A DNA stretch of 64,000 bases from Alopecurus myosuroides (Eukaryota; Streptophyta; Magnoliopsida; Poales; Poaceae), in assembly GCA_028641055.1 (NCBI GenBank), contig CM054058.1:89291927-89355926 (forward strand), given 5' to 3'. Within the stretch, counting starts at the first letter, position 1. Each line of letters opens with the position of its first letter. The notes below the pieces were generated by a model that saw nothing but the letters and a program-made list of their open reading frames with translations, had not been told where the DNA came from and did not search any database. Shown here one piece after another: positions 11,140 through 22,423 of the stretch. The position numbers and the translations under genes are program-made.

Positions 11140-11845
11140 AAGATGGAGTTCGACCTAAAGAAATATAGAAAAGCAGTGTAGGTTCACCCGACCGATCTGT
11201 CCAAAATAGCTCTGGTGTGCAACATCTTGCCTATCACATAGGAAAGCATTCTCGTCAAGTTCCTCACTGCCACTAGAGAATCTTTGCATGGGCCCCAGAA
11301 GTAATGCCAGCAGTAGTGGGGGAACTCGCCGATCATACACTGGAAGTTAAAAAACGTGAGACCTATTCAGCAGTCGATGTGGTGCTATTCCGACTGGAAG
11401 CAAAGATCCATAGGGGAAGAAATCAATAGGTTGTTAACTGCAAAAAAAATGGGAGATGAAAATTGCCACGTGGCTATCCAATCTGGTGCTTGTGCAGAAT
11501 AAAAATGCTGACATACTGCGGATGTGCATCGACTTCACGTCGTTAAACAAACATTTTCTCAAGGATTACTTTCTGTTCTCACGTATCGACCAGATTATCG
11601 ACTCGATAGCCGGGTGCAAGAGATTATCTTTCCTGAATGCCTACTCAAGGTACAATCAGATCTGTATGAAGATAGAAGACAAGGAGAAGACAACTTTCAT
11701 TGCAACTTATGGGGTATTCTGCTATACAACCATGCCCTCTGGGTTAAATAACGCGGGTGCCACCTATCAACGTATGATGCAAAGTTTTCTGAAAGCGCAT
11801 ATAGGGAAAACTACGAGCGTCTACGTGCTTGTCTATGCTGCATAA
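11140..11845 (+). pseudogene. Gypsy reverse transcriptase fragment, copy 1
   Basis: The first part (11140-11455) reads in pieces as the pol linker (VHPTDLSKIAL) with several stops. From 11456 a 129-codon frame encodes the RT fingers and palm: LRMCIDFTSLNKHFLKDYF, IDQIIDSIAGCKRLSFLNAY, then TTMPSGLNNAGATYQRMM. The sequence ends just before the catalytic YxDD motif, where 'SVYVLVYAA' runs into unrelated sequence. Truncated and non-functional. Confidence 0.75.
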
Positions 11846-11850
11846 TTTTA

Positions 11851-12975
11851 AAAATTGTCCTACGTAGTTCGCCAAGATAACTATGTAGATAACGACGCAT
11901 GACCATACATGTGAGGATAAGGATCCCGACTCACCAGGCACCGGAATCGATATAGTCGTATTAGAAACTAGATAATACCTCGCGCGTTGCAGCGGGATTT
12001 TTATGAAATAAATAGTTGGACTTGTGTATATTTGAAATCCAGTACACTTGGCAATGATTGAAAGCAACATGAAGGTTTGTAGAACATTGGCATACATATA
12101 CTATTAAGATGGGTTTTGTTGAAAATTGGTGAATTGGTGCATATAAGACTATATGAACGGTCGAACTTGAATTAGTACGCATCATCGAATCACCATCCTT
12201 AGCATCCACTTTTAATTCCATATCATTTTTGTGCATAACTGTTTATGTATACGCTTAAATTTAGGCAACACATGTTAAAAAAAGTCACTTAAGCACACAG
12301 ATGTTTTTCCTTGTAAATGCGAAATCTGATTTCCAGCCTTTTTTATCGCTCCATCTAATACAAATAAAGCATAATATTTATTTATTTCCCGCGTTTAGTC
12401 AGTCTTGTAAACTACATTGCTTACCCGTAAATGCATACCTCACCAAATTTTCATTCATGATAAAAATCTAGCAACGCCTTCTCATTTCGCTGTTAGATAT
12501 GATTGATTTACAAAAATTCAGTCACTCTAAAAAAGAACCATGTTATATGTGAACATGTGAATAGATATAGTTACTCAAGGAAGAACCTCCAAAAAATGAG
12601 TGGATCTAGCAACCACAATTTAATCGAAGATGGATAATTGGTAAATATTTGTATGAATGACGGCCACTAAACCATTGCTGAAAACTTCGAATAAGTGGGG
12701 CTGCTTCCAGTATCTAGCACTCAGGCATAAAATAATCTAAATTGGCGTTAACAGAGACATGTTGTGCACGGAGAATAGAGGAGCTTCTTTCTTCATACAT
12801 CCTAGCCGTCACTTGCTGCTTGCCCGTCAGGCACGTCTCCTTGACGCTGCCGCTGGTGCCAACGACATTGCCCTTTGATCGGTTCTCCATGATATCTGCA
12901 AACCTGAATTTGTAGCTAAGTTACCTGGTATGTGGGGGTGGGCTTGTGAATGAGAACTGACCTTCTGGTGTTGGT
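11851..12975 (+). other. Unassigned, AT-rich, probably decayed TE sequence
   Basis: I see no supported gene. Around 11975-12000 there is the string cctcgcgcgttgcagcggga, wording that recurs in grass intergenic repeats, but I see no clear terminal repeats. The remainder is AT-rich without long frames. Confidence 0.3.
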
Positions 12976-12978
12976 CTG

Positions 12979-13140
12979 CTAAGAACAATCTGGCAGAGCA
13001 AGCTTGGCCGAGTTCATGTTGCTAGTATTTCTAGTGTCCTTGAAGCTTTATGCAACATCGCTCGTTCTTCAGATGACCGGCAATACATGGCTGTTGATTG
13101 TCTACTGTGGTTAGTGCAAGATCCTAGGACTATTGGAATT
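12979..13140 (+). pseudogene. Possible captured exon, armadillo-like
   Basis: One plus-strand frame reads LLRTIWQSKLGRVHVASISS, then VLEALCNIARSSDDRQYMAV, then DCLLWLVQDPRTIG. It has the helical, leucine-rich texture and protein-like composition of an armadillo/HEAT repeat, unlike its surroundings. No start codon or complete gene is visible. A stop lies upstream near 12958 and the frame runs into non-protein-like residues after about 13140. It could be an exon carried in by a transposon or a host-gene relic. I cannot name the parent gene. Confidence 0.35.
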
Positions 13141-13424
13141 ATTGTTCCACCTCTTTTGTGTTTTCATGCTAACAAACAACAGAACATATTCAAATGAGGC
13201 ATTGCCTAAGTTAATATTATACGATATAGAAGCTAAAGTCATGGGTACAGAATTTCTGAATAATAATGTTAGAGGACAGAAGCTACGTGACTGCAAGATT
13301 AGGCATGGGGAAAAATTAGGAAGAACCTGGGAGGGAAGTGCTGGAGCGACGGAGAGGGCTGCAGCCTGTAGGTGCGTCCCGGGCAGCGTGCACGGAACAA
13401 CGATGAGGAGTTCGGTGCCGGCAC

Positions 13425-13535
13425 TGCTGGCTTCAGACCCGCCGCCCCAATCTCTTCCGAAGTGGTCGGTGCGGACACAACTCGCTTCAGAGCCGCCGCC
13501 CCAATCTCTTCCGAATCGACAAACGTGCAGAGAGA
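13425..13535 (+). repeat. Short tandem duplication, unit ~54 bp
   Basis: The string cagacccgccgccccaatct (near 13435) recurs as cagagccgccgccccaatct (near 13489), each followed by cttccgaa. This gives two imperfect tandem units. No function can be assigned. Confidence 0.6.
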
Positions 13536-13539
13536 GCTG

Positions 13540-14170
13540 ATGCGGGGATGAAATCGTGCCGATTCTCACGAGAATGAAGCATCTGCTCCCAATAATAGAG
13601 AGAGAGCTGATGCGGCAGTTACTTCTGCAATTGACTCCAGAAGAAGAGGATGGGGAACGAAATCCATCGGTTTCTTCTCCATAATAGCTGTTGGCAGTGG
13701 ATGGATCTGTTGTATTAGAAGACGAAGAGAAACGTGGAGTCAACACCAGGGGAAATCAATAATGGGAGCAGCGCTGCCGTGGAAATCCCACCTGGGAAGT
13801 GGAGAAGACGAGGTGCTAGAGCAGAGGGACGGAGAACAGAATATTGATAAGTTTTTTTTTTTCTTTTTGAGAAGTATAAGCGGTGACACTCTTGGACGGA
13901 ACGTGTGGAAAAAAAAAACAATAACCGGTGACGTGGCTTCATCAGATGGCAGGAAAAATCGTTAGTGGGAGGCATCTATTTAGGAATAGAAGATATGAAC
14001 AATCGTAGATCCTCACACCTAGGCCTACTCGCAAGTATGGCGATAAGATTCCCTCGTCAAGGATCACACATTTAATCCATCTTATGGTGTGCACATGTAC
14101 GCTCGCTCAACCCATTAGCACTCTGTCATCCAAGACTCGGCACCGACAAAGCGAGACAGCCTTCCGGCGT
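13540..14170 (+). other. Unassigned intergenic sequence
   Basis: No supported gene. A poly-T run lies at 13851-13870 and a poly-A run near 13908-13918. The sequence between them might be a small decayed insertion. Confidence 0.3.
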
Positions 14171-14179
14171 TGCTAATTG

Positions 14180-15927
14180 GTACTACTAATCAACTGTGAT
14201 TAGAGCTATATGGAACTAGAAGTTCTCAACACATGAGAGAGAGAGCTAGAATTAGAGCCATATCTAATACGGAGAGGACACGTCAATATCCAATTAGAAG
14301 AACCTCTATTACAATTAGAGAGGTTCTAATTAGAAGCTCTGATTCGACCCTCCAATTCTACTAGAGAGAGGGTGGCTTGAGAGACAATTGTGTTTTTTCC
14401 CGTGAGCCTTTGGGTTCTTTACATTGTTGGATGAAAGGAGAGAATTTTCAAAGAGAGAGGGGAGTCCTAAGTGTGCTAGGAGGAGGGTGGCTGTACCACG
14501 GAGGTGGCGGCACCCCCTCTCAGCCCAAGTCGGATTGGGTGTTGGAGTCCACCTCCACCTCCCTCTCCTTTCCCCTTTTCTTTTTCTACTTTTAATTTAT
14601 CTTTTTATGTCTCCAATAATTTCAGGAAAATAGTGATACGATGAGTTCCAACCTGTGAGGACACTAGGGCCCACCCGGTAGCCCCCTATAGTAGGGTGCG
14701 TCCATGAGGGGCATTTTTGCCCCATTGGCACCCCCCTTTATGGAAACTCCGCCGAAACTCTTCCGAAACCATATAAACCCAATATATGAAATCATAGATA
14801 TCATGTACTGGTGTTAGAAACCTATTTCTAATATCCCGGGGCATCTCATGATCGTCGTTACATCTCATATAAGTGGTGCCTAACATCGGCATAATTTCTC
14901 TCTTATAGCAACTTCCCCGAAACCACTCTGATTGACACTGGACTTGTTTCTGTATAATCGACATCGAACATTCATAACGTCAATAACAAAATGTTATATC
15001 CCACAATTAAATGTCGGCGCAGCTTAATCTTGTGACCCATAAAGGCTTGATAACACACATACATGTTCGGGAACACACCGAACAATAACAAACAGCTAGA
15101 CCATGCACTCCCATGATGGCTCATGTGTGTGTATCGAAGAACGAGGGAACCTTATAGGTTACTTATTGAAGTTATTCCCTTAAATTCATGATACCACCAA
15201 TATCACGAGTTGATACTATGTGATCTGATCTAATCAAACTCTTTGATCATAACACATATTACGCGTTACTGATATCGTCCTCTTTTCTCATCCATATACC
15301 CGATGTCCATGTGATAAATCACATTATTTCTTGCTAGATAATTGATTCAGATTGGTGATATAGGTAGGGCCTAGAGTATGTATCTCTCTGTCTTCTATAA
15401 GAGTTAAGTACTAATCTGGAACGATCTCAGTTCCATTTCACTTTCTTGGCTATCCTAGATATCACTCTTCTGATCACCAGTTACGGCAAGATGGTTGATG
15501 ATTTCCAAAGTAAAACTTCCGAGCGTGTGGTCACTAGATATTCTCATTGTATAGGAGTTATAGTAAATAACAACTTCATATGTACTTTGCAAAAATACAT
15601 TACAAATGTTTAGTCTTTTTTAGGAATATCATATCTTCGGGTCGGTTCAGTACTACTGCTATGCTAACAATAAACTCTTATGTTTTGCTAGACTTTTAAC
15701 CAAGTCCGTGATCAGAAAATTTTGGTCATATCACAAAGCATAAGATAACCTCGGAGATTAGATTAGGAACTCTTGTTTGTTCATGTATTCACACCTACAC
15801 AAAGATTCTCCTTTGAAAAATCACGTCAAGTGTTATAGAGGTCGTACCATGATGACATAAACTTAGTTATGAACTTTCATATAGAATAATAACTGAATAT
15901 TATTGTCTCTAGGGTATATCTCTAACA
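14180..15927 (-). mobile_element. BARE/Angela-like copia LTR, diverged
   Basis: The right edge is clear. In element orientation the LTR opens TGTTAGAGATATACCC (from 15927), close to the TGTTGGAAATATGCCC start of Triticeae BARE/Angela LTRs. It is preceded by gcaagtggaagac, matching the polypurine tract gcaagtgggagac of that family. Along the LTR, scattered wording also fits (attccgaa-type blocks near 14750, agttacggcaag near 15480). The left edge is inferred from the usual LTR length of ~1.75 kb; the expected closing CCAACA is not seen, so it is truncated or diverged. Confidence 0.6.
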
Positions 15928-15941
15928 GTCTTCCACTTGCA
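15928..15941 (-). promoter_or_regulatory. Polypurine tract of the BARE/Angela-like element
   Basis: The minus strand reads gcaagtggaagac directly before the LTR start, the position and composition of the plus-strand primer in this family. Confidence 0.6.
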
Positions 15942-17700
15942 CTAGAGTAAATAATACTTTATTTTGTATGATGCCATAACATCTATAGAAATCTGGTGTT
16001 AGTAACACTATGCATGCGGTACCTTTTACGGTGTATTTCACCTTTTGATCTCATCAATTTTTTGTAAACTTATGTTGGATTTATCAGGAATTGGAATTGT
16101 GTGAATCTAGTTTCGTAGTAGCATTAATTATTCAAGAGTGTCCGAATGAATTGTCATACTGTATTTCAAACCTCACTAAGTCAAATGCCTTTTTATACAA
16201 TAACTTTCAGTCCACAATGTCCTACATTGTGTTGCAAAGTACTATAATGTAGAGTCCACTCATAATACTCTAATTTTGATAATTATACAACATACAATAT
16301 TGTCAATTGAAGAATCATAATCTGAATTAAAATGAATAAAGATTTGATTTCGTAATTCCACTACAAATACATATGTGAATACACCTCACAATATTATTTG
16401 CAGCTATAAAAAATCCCATTGAGTCGTTTTATACTTAGTAATACCCTCGTGAATGATTTATGTGAGAAATTCTCACCGTAATATTTCATAGTTTTAATTA
16501 CAAACAAATTAACTGCTTGAGGAAAACTTTTACTTAAGTATTTCTCCTTTATACCGGTTTGAACGAGCAATTTACTCAACGGAAATTTACCGGTTCTAGT
16601 ATGTTTTACTTTATGACAACGAGGTTTGGTCAAATGCCAAAATATCATGATTTGATCCCAATCCTTTCTATGTTCCACACCGATAACTACGAAGCTCTAG
16701 TCTCTTGCAAGATATTATGTCATGTTTAGTTTTGAGACATATTTTATCTCATTTTAATTTGAAAGTTCTTTCCGAATTGCATTTAGCAGGCCCGTCATAT
16801 TAACGTTTATTAAACCTTTTAACCAATCTCATAGATCTCGAACTTAATAATACACTTTCTAACAACTTATTTAAAACCCTTTTAAATCCATTCATGATAT
16901 AACTATCTTTCAATTAGGCCTAGCCAAATTAAAACACCGTAATCAAGTCCCACTGATTTTTAAGTTCCTTCGCTTTATATAACAAAAAGGATGATCATAT
17001 TATTTCATTAACACGGCTGACTTATTATTCGTACTTATAATATTTTCGAGTACTATAGTAATCGAAAATTAATTACACTTAGCAAATTAATTTGCTAATC
17101 GATCCAATAACATCCGCAAGCAATTGAATTGTAAGTACTTATCTCACCATTATCATTTCTTTGTATTTGATAAACCAATTTTATCGAGACTAACTTTATG
17201 AATATACAATATTCATATATGTTTTCCTTAAAATATTCATGTTCTTGTGATTTAAATCACTCTTATTACACTCAAGATAAAATATTGGAGTCAACTTGAA
17301 TATCTCCCTCCTTCTAGATCTATATGATAATTCAAATATCATATATTTATGATTACTATTATGTTGTTTTTTGTTTCCACATCAAAGTCATTATCTAGGA
17401 ATTTTGAGGACTACATCATAAAGTGAAAATTACATCAAATTCCTAAGATGACCTTTGTCAAATATTAAGTTTGAACTTTCTGTATTTCATACATAAATTC
17501 CTGGATGAGGAGATAAATTGGAAACATTTGCATCTTTCCCATTGCAAAGTATATTTAACATGATTTTAGCATAAATCAGGGTAATATATTCAATCAAAGC
17601 ATCAAACACCCACAATATTTTTTTCAAGATCAAGCCAAGTGATACAAAAACATATAAGATCATCATGTTATTTGCGCACTTTATACGTGTGATAGTGAAA
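15942..17700 (-). other. AT-rich non-coding remnant next to the BARE-like LTR
   Basis: This should be the 3' internal part of the copia element, but I could not recognise pol. The longest frame (94 codons, 16394-16678 minus) has no recognised motif. The stretch may be a non-autonomous or heavily decayed interior, possibly interrupted by another insertion. Confidence 0.35.
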
Positions 17701-17719
17701 GGCTAGAACTCATTGGGAG

Positions 17720-19203
17720 ACCCCAAGAGGAAGGTATGAAGAGTGCAGAAATCACTTCTGAAGGTTGATGCAGCTGATGTTGGCAGGGCGCACTACAGGT
17801 TCAGCATCAACGTGGAACCTGCACAACACAATCAAATCACTTTTCCCCAATGAAGCAGTGAGGTTGTCAAACTCACCGGGTTTGCTGAAAGAAAAAAGGT
17901 TAAACATATGGTGTGGAAAACAGTAGTAACAGTATGAAAACAGTGATAGAAGTGGTTGTATTATCAGTGTAAGAAAAATGGACTGTGGTCCAAAGTTCAC
18001 TAGTGGCGTCTCTCCAAAATAGATAGGTAGCATGTTGGGTAAACAAATTACATCTAGGGAATTGACAGATATAAAGGCTACACCATAGTGCATATGCATG
18101 ACATGATGATTACTATGTGATTCATGCGGGCATTAGAACAAAATCCATAGACCGTTATCCAACTTCATCTATGACTAATAATCCACCCTCAGAATGTCAT
18201 CCAAGCAAACCTTGGGTATTAAGTTGCAAGCAACAGATAATTTCATTAAGCAAAGTGTGTAATGTAAACAAAGTAAACATCGTTGTTTTCTCCCAAATGG
18301 CAACATCACATACCCCACCCGTTACGTATCTGTCACTCGTGCCTGAGTAAAAGGGAGGCATGAACCCACTATCGAGCATAAATACTCACTCTTGGAGGCC
18401 AGAGAATCTACTAATAACGGAGAGCATGCAAGATCATAAATAACATACACATGAATAAAACATGATAGATTGATCATCATTGGATATATAATTCCATATT
18501 CATCGGATCCCAGCAAACAAAACATGTAGCATTAATATAAGATGATCTTGATCATGTGGGGAACCTCAAAAGATCTAAACATGAGGTATAAAGAGGAGAC
18601 AACAACCATCTAGCTACTTCTATGGACCCTTAGTCCAAGGATGAACTATTCAAGCATCATTCCGGAGGCGGGCATGGTGGTGTAGATCCCTCCGGTGATG
18701 ATTCCCCCTCCTGGCAAGGTGCCGGGGAGAGCTCCAGAACCCTCCCAAACTAGGGTTGACGATGCATGCGGCTCGGATGTTTTTCGTCCAAAAGGATTTT
18801 GTTTTTAGGGTTAACCTCCCGAGAGGTATAAATAGGCGAGAGGGCAATGTTGGTGGGCGTCCAGGGGGGCCCAACCACCCCTGGGCACGGACAGAGGGGA
18901 GGGCGCGCCGCCCTATGGTGTGGGCCCTTGCGACCCCCCCCCCCCGGGTCCCCTCTACAATCCGTGTGCGCGACAGATTTCTAAGACTTGCGGGCATCAA
19001 ATCGTCTAATTTCAAAAATATGTCCAAAACAACTTTTATGCACTAGAAACAACAGAAAGCGGGAACTAGCTCCATGGCATGTTATAAATAGGTTAGTCCC
19101 ATAAAATCGATAAAAATGGCATAAAGTGTAAAGGAAACATGTGGCATATGGCATGAATACAACATGAAAAATCAGAAATTATGGATACGTTTATGACGTA
19201 TCA
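17720..19203 (-). mobile_element. Grass gypsy-type LTR (opening TGATACGTC)
   Basis: In element orientation the LTR starts TGATACGTCATAAACGTATC at 19203 and is preceded by the polypurine-type string agcttggggatgc. This start, and blocks such as tctatgactaataatccacc (18169) and agcatgcaagatcataaa (18423), are standard text of an abundant Triticeae LTR family. It probably belongs to an Athila-type gypsy, but I cannot name the family securely. A GC-rich part (18660-18960) and the 17752-18099 frame are LTR sequence, not genes. The left edge is approximate. Confidence 0.6.
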
Positions 19204-20029
19204 GCATCCCCAAGCTTAGTTCCTACTCGTCCTCGAGTAGGAAAACGATAAAACGAAATAAATAATTTTTGAGGTGACATGCTACCAACATAAATTTGAT
19301 CATCATAGTTGTAACATCACTGATTTTAGGAAAACTCAAAAATCACAAAAAATTAAAACTTTTTGTTTTCTATTAAAGCAATCCACCAAAAACAAATATA
19401 ATCCAAACACAAAGTAAATAATATTGTTATTCCAATGTTATTGAAATAAAAAATCCATTATGCCTCTGTTTTCCATAATCCCTAAACCTATTTCAACTAA
19501 GTCTTCATATTTCAAAGTGATAGTTTCACCTTAGCAAACCCTATTCGACAAAAAGAATTCAACTCAAATATTACCTTGGAAATATTTTCATAGCATTTGA
19601 AACTTGAGGATTTCAAAACCCTAAGAATTGATTTCACCATCATTAAATAATATATGAATTTCAGAATTATTATTTGACCACATAATGTCTTATCAAACCT
19701 TAATAGTACAATTTTTTTACTAGAAATATGTTTTTCCCAATGTTCCCTCAACTCCTAATTATTGTTAATAATTATTTTCTCCAACCAATTGGTTATTGAA
19801 AATACTTTCAACGACAAAAATCAACCATATCACTTTTAAACTAATGATCCAGTAACAAAATGGTTTTCACAATTTTCCTTTTTAGAAAAGGAATGTAAGA
19901 AACATACTTTCAAATAAGTTAAGTCCCTAATTCCTCATGGACCGATTATTCAATTTATCCTCATGGACCAATTAGATAATTAAACAGAAGTTATTAAAGA
20001 TTTGATTTAACAGAAAAAACAATTCATGG
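19204..20029 (-). other. AT-rich internal remnant of the TGATACGTC-type element
   Basis: It begins with the polypurine tract and the CTCGAGGACGAGTAGGAACT block that normally precedes this LTR, then becomes AT-rich without any recognised coding frame. Confidence 0.45.
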
Positions 20030-20709
20030 CGTGATCCTTGCGTCATCATCTTCTTCCTCGCAGAAGGAAATCCCGGACGATTCGGCCAAAACTTTTGCCC
20101 GGCGATGACTCGTCATTAAGACAATTAAATCCTGCCCGAGACCAGCCCCTTATAGCCCCGGATCTCCTCCTCATTTACGCTCTGAATCCCCTCTTTGTAT
20201 CGCCGTGAGGATAGTCAAATTTCTCTATGTTGTTCGCCGCATCCGCCGCCGTGCTTCTCCATTCCCAGCCAGGTGAACACATCCCCGAGCATGTGATTCC
20301 TTCCATCCTCTTTCTCTCATCCTTGCGCTTCTCACCGTGCCCCTGCACGACCTTTTTCTGAAGTGCAAAGTCGTGCGCGAGAGCATCCACATCTCGTCGG
20401 AGCGCAGAGCTCCTCCATTCGCACGTCGCGGCCGTCCCAGGAAGTGACAGCCCAGGCCACCTCCGCCATACTCTCCTCCGTGTTACTCCGCCCCTCGTCG
20501 TGCTTTCTCCCAGCTCCAGAAGCTTCGCCGTCATCGAGGTCCGAGCAGCCGCCGGCCAACGCAACGCCATTTTTGGGCGAGCCCCACCGTGGTGAGTGTC
20601 GCCCTCCTCTCTCCCTTAGATCACAACCGTTAGATCTAGATTGGAGCGCCCATGTTATACCACTCAATCTAGATCGGATAGAGGACTCACACTTCCTCGG
20701 CCCGGTCAT
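20030..20709 (+). other. GC-rich block, unassigned
   Basis: GC-rich sequence with overlapping long frames on both strands (minus 20175-20570 and 20332-20709, plus 20363-20713), none with recognised motifs. The plus-strand wording ccttatagccccggatctcc (20147) followed by a CT-rich stretch looks like an LTR or promoter leader, and ccgttagatctagattggag (20627) is typical of LTR leaders. I treat it as part of a decayed LTR element. Confidence 0.35.
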
Positions 20710-21290
20710 CTAAGTAAGGGACAAATTATCATTCTCCCCAAAAGTGATAGTGGCAAAGAACTGTTGAACGACCCTGCAGTTGTAGTTCTGCTGAATGCCT
20801 ACAAGATGCTCAAGCCCCAGCGTCCTAGTGATCCACATAGCCTCCTCGAAGTACTCAGAGCTTCCCAAGGCATCTAAGTCAAGAACCTGCCGGGGACATA
20901 TAGGATGCTTCAACTTGGTATAGATATCCCTCTAAATAAGCTCGAAGTCTCTCCTCCAGTAGTGAGGACTCTCAGCAGTGCGAGCCATGGTGAAGAAAGG
21001 TCTGGCTCTCATAATCATGTACTCCCTCTTGCTCATTGACACCACAGTGGTGATCCTATAAAACTTGTCCTTCTTTGCCAATTCACGCCTCTATCTCTCT
21101 TGGCTAGCTTCTTGTTGACGACGCTCATCATCAAGGGTCCTCCTATGAGCAACCCTCCCGGTATCCGGATTGGTGACTGGATAGTTGCGAGCATGAACAC
21201 GGTATGTCCTAGTAGTGACGTTGGGATTGGAGGCGGATGACTTAGTCCTTTTCCATGAAAACACAACACAACCAATCACAAAACCAGAGA
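20710..21290 (-). pseudogene. 'Putative plant transposon protein' domain fragment
   Basis: Joined in one minus-strand frame but with in-frame stops, the region reads RTYRVHARNYPVTNPDTG, then MSKREYMIMRARPFFTMART, then QVLDLDALGSSEYFEEAMWI, LGLEHLVGIQQNYNCRVVQQ and FFATITFGENDN. The ...NYNCRVVQQFFATI core resembles the domain annotated as putative plant transposon protein in many grass LTR elements. The role is unknown; it is usually found as an extra or Gag-adjacent ORF. It is truncated at its C-terminal end by the GC-rich block, and stops near 21093 and 20935 make it dead. Confidence 0.5.
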
Positions 21291-22423
21291 GCAGAAGATA
21301 AGCACACATGAACGTCCACAAGATGGAGGAAGAAAGCACCAAAAAATTCTAGGCAAGTTTCACAGAATCCAAACAGGAGTCTCCAGCCTGGTAGACCGGA
21401 ATCTCTGGACTGACACCAGATTCTCCCGTCCGGGAGACTGTAGTCTCCGGACTATCCACGGATCTAAAATGTGGATTCAACAAAACATGCACCAAGTGGT
21501 TTCTAGATGATTTATATAGAGGGTAAAACAGCCTAGGGTGGTTCTAAAGCACTAAGCAAGTACCAACTCTCCGAAAAACATACATCTAGAGCAAAACCCT
21601 AAATGAACACAACGAAAAAGAGGGGGAGGGGATACCCTTGCCACCCTGGTCGGCCATGGAGGATCCCAAGGTGGGGGAACATGAGGGGGAGTCGAGGGAG
21701 GCCCTTGGGGGCGTATTTCGGCGGCGAGGAGCGGCCGGAGAGGTTCTTCGAGGCCACGACGGTGCCGAGGGAAGATTGGAGAGAGGGGTGGTTGGTAGGG
21801 AATGATAAACCCTACCACCCAGCTCCCCCTTTTTATTCTGCGAAACTGCCAAACCGGAGTCTCCGGACTAAACACCAGAGTCTGTGGATAGACCTTAATC
21901 TCCGGTGTGAAAGACCGGAGTCTCCGGACCCACACTCCAAAAATTCTAACAAAAAAGAATGGACATGCATGTGGCTTTGGAACTTGTGTTTTGGGAATAT
22001 TTTGGCTTGGGATTAGAAAAACCAACAGGGATAGTACTTCATACTCAAACATTGCAAGAACAAACATTAAAACGCCAAAATTTGAGTATGTTTTCCAAAG
22101 AGATAAGCAAAAACTCAAAAATTCAAATAAGAACCAAATGAGAGACAAATATGAACCAACTCTTCAAAAGAAGAGGTTGGTGGCCTAAGACACCATGTGA
22201 TAGATCATGGTATGTCACTACAAAGATATATGTTGGGTGCATTGCCAATTCTTGAAATGGAAGCTCACAATTCAACATTAGAAAAAGATAGATAACAATG
22301 AATTTTTGATTTGGGCATAAAGGGGGGAGGGAGAACCCAATGTTTTACGATAGAAATCCCCCTATGTCCATGCCTACACCTAAATCCAAATAAGTATCAA
22401 CTATAGGGGTGTGTTCAAGATCT

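Larger units (their letters stand above)
9683..11850 (+). mobile_element. Gypsy remnant, Tat/Retand-like, copy 1
   Basis: Plus-strand gypsy pieces in order: an LTR part (9683-10046), a primer-site-like start (gcgccgtctctaggaatc), a gag start at the ATG near 10129, then after a large internal deletion the end of gag, a protease region (10606-10992) and part of RT (11140-11845). Copia copy 1 sits directly against its LTR on the left. Up to about 10290 it matches 29550-30170 closely, and beyond that the two copies keep different parts of what looks like the same element. Confidence 0.75.

Noticed and set aside
13111..13746. Minus-strand 211-codon ORF with FGRDWGGGSEAS repeats
   Set aside because: The repeat is an imperfect DNA tandem duplication; the rest is low-complexity Ser-rich and unlike a protein.
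20175..20713. Three long overlapping ORFs on both strands
   Set aside because: Arg/Ser/Pro-rich composition artefacts of GC-rich DNA; no recognisable domain.
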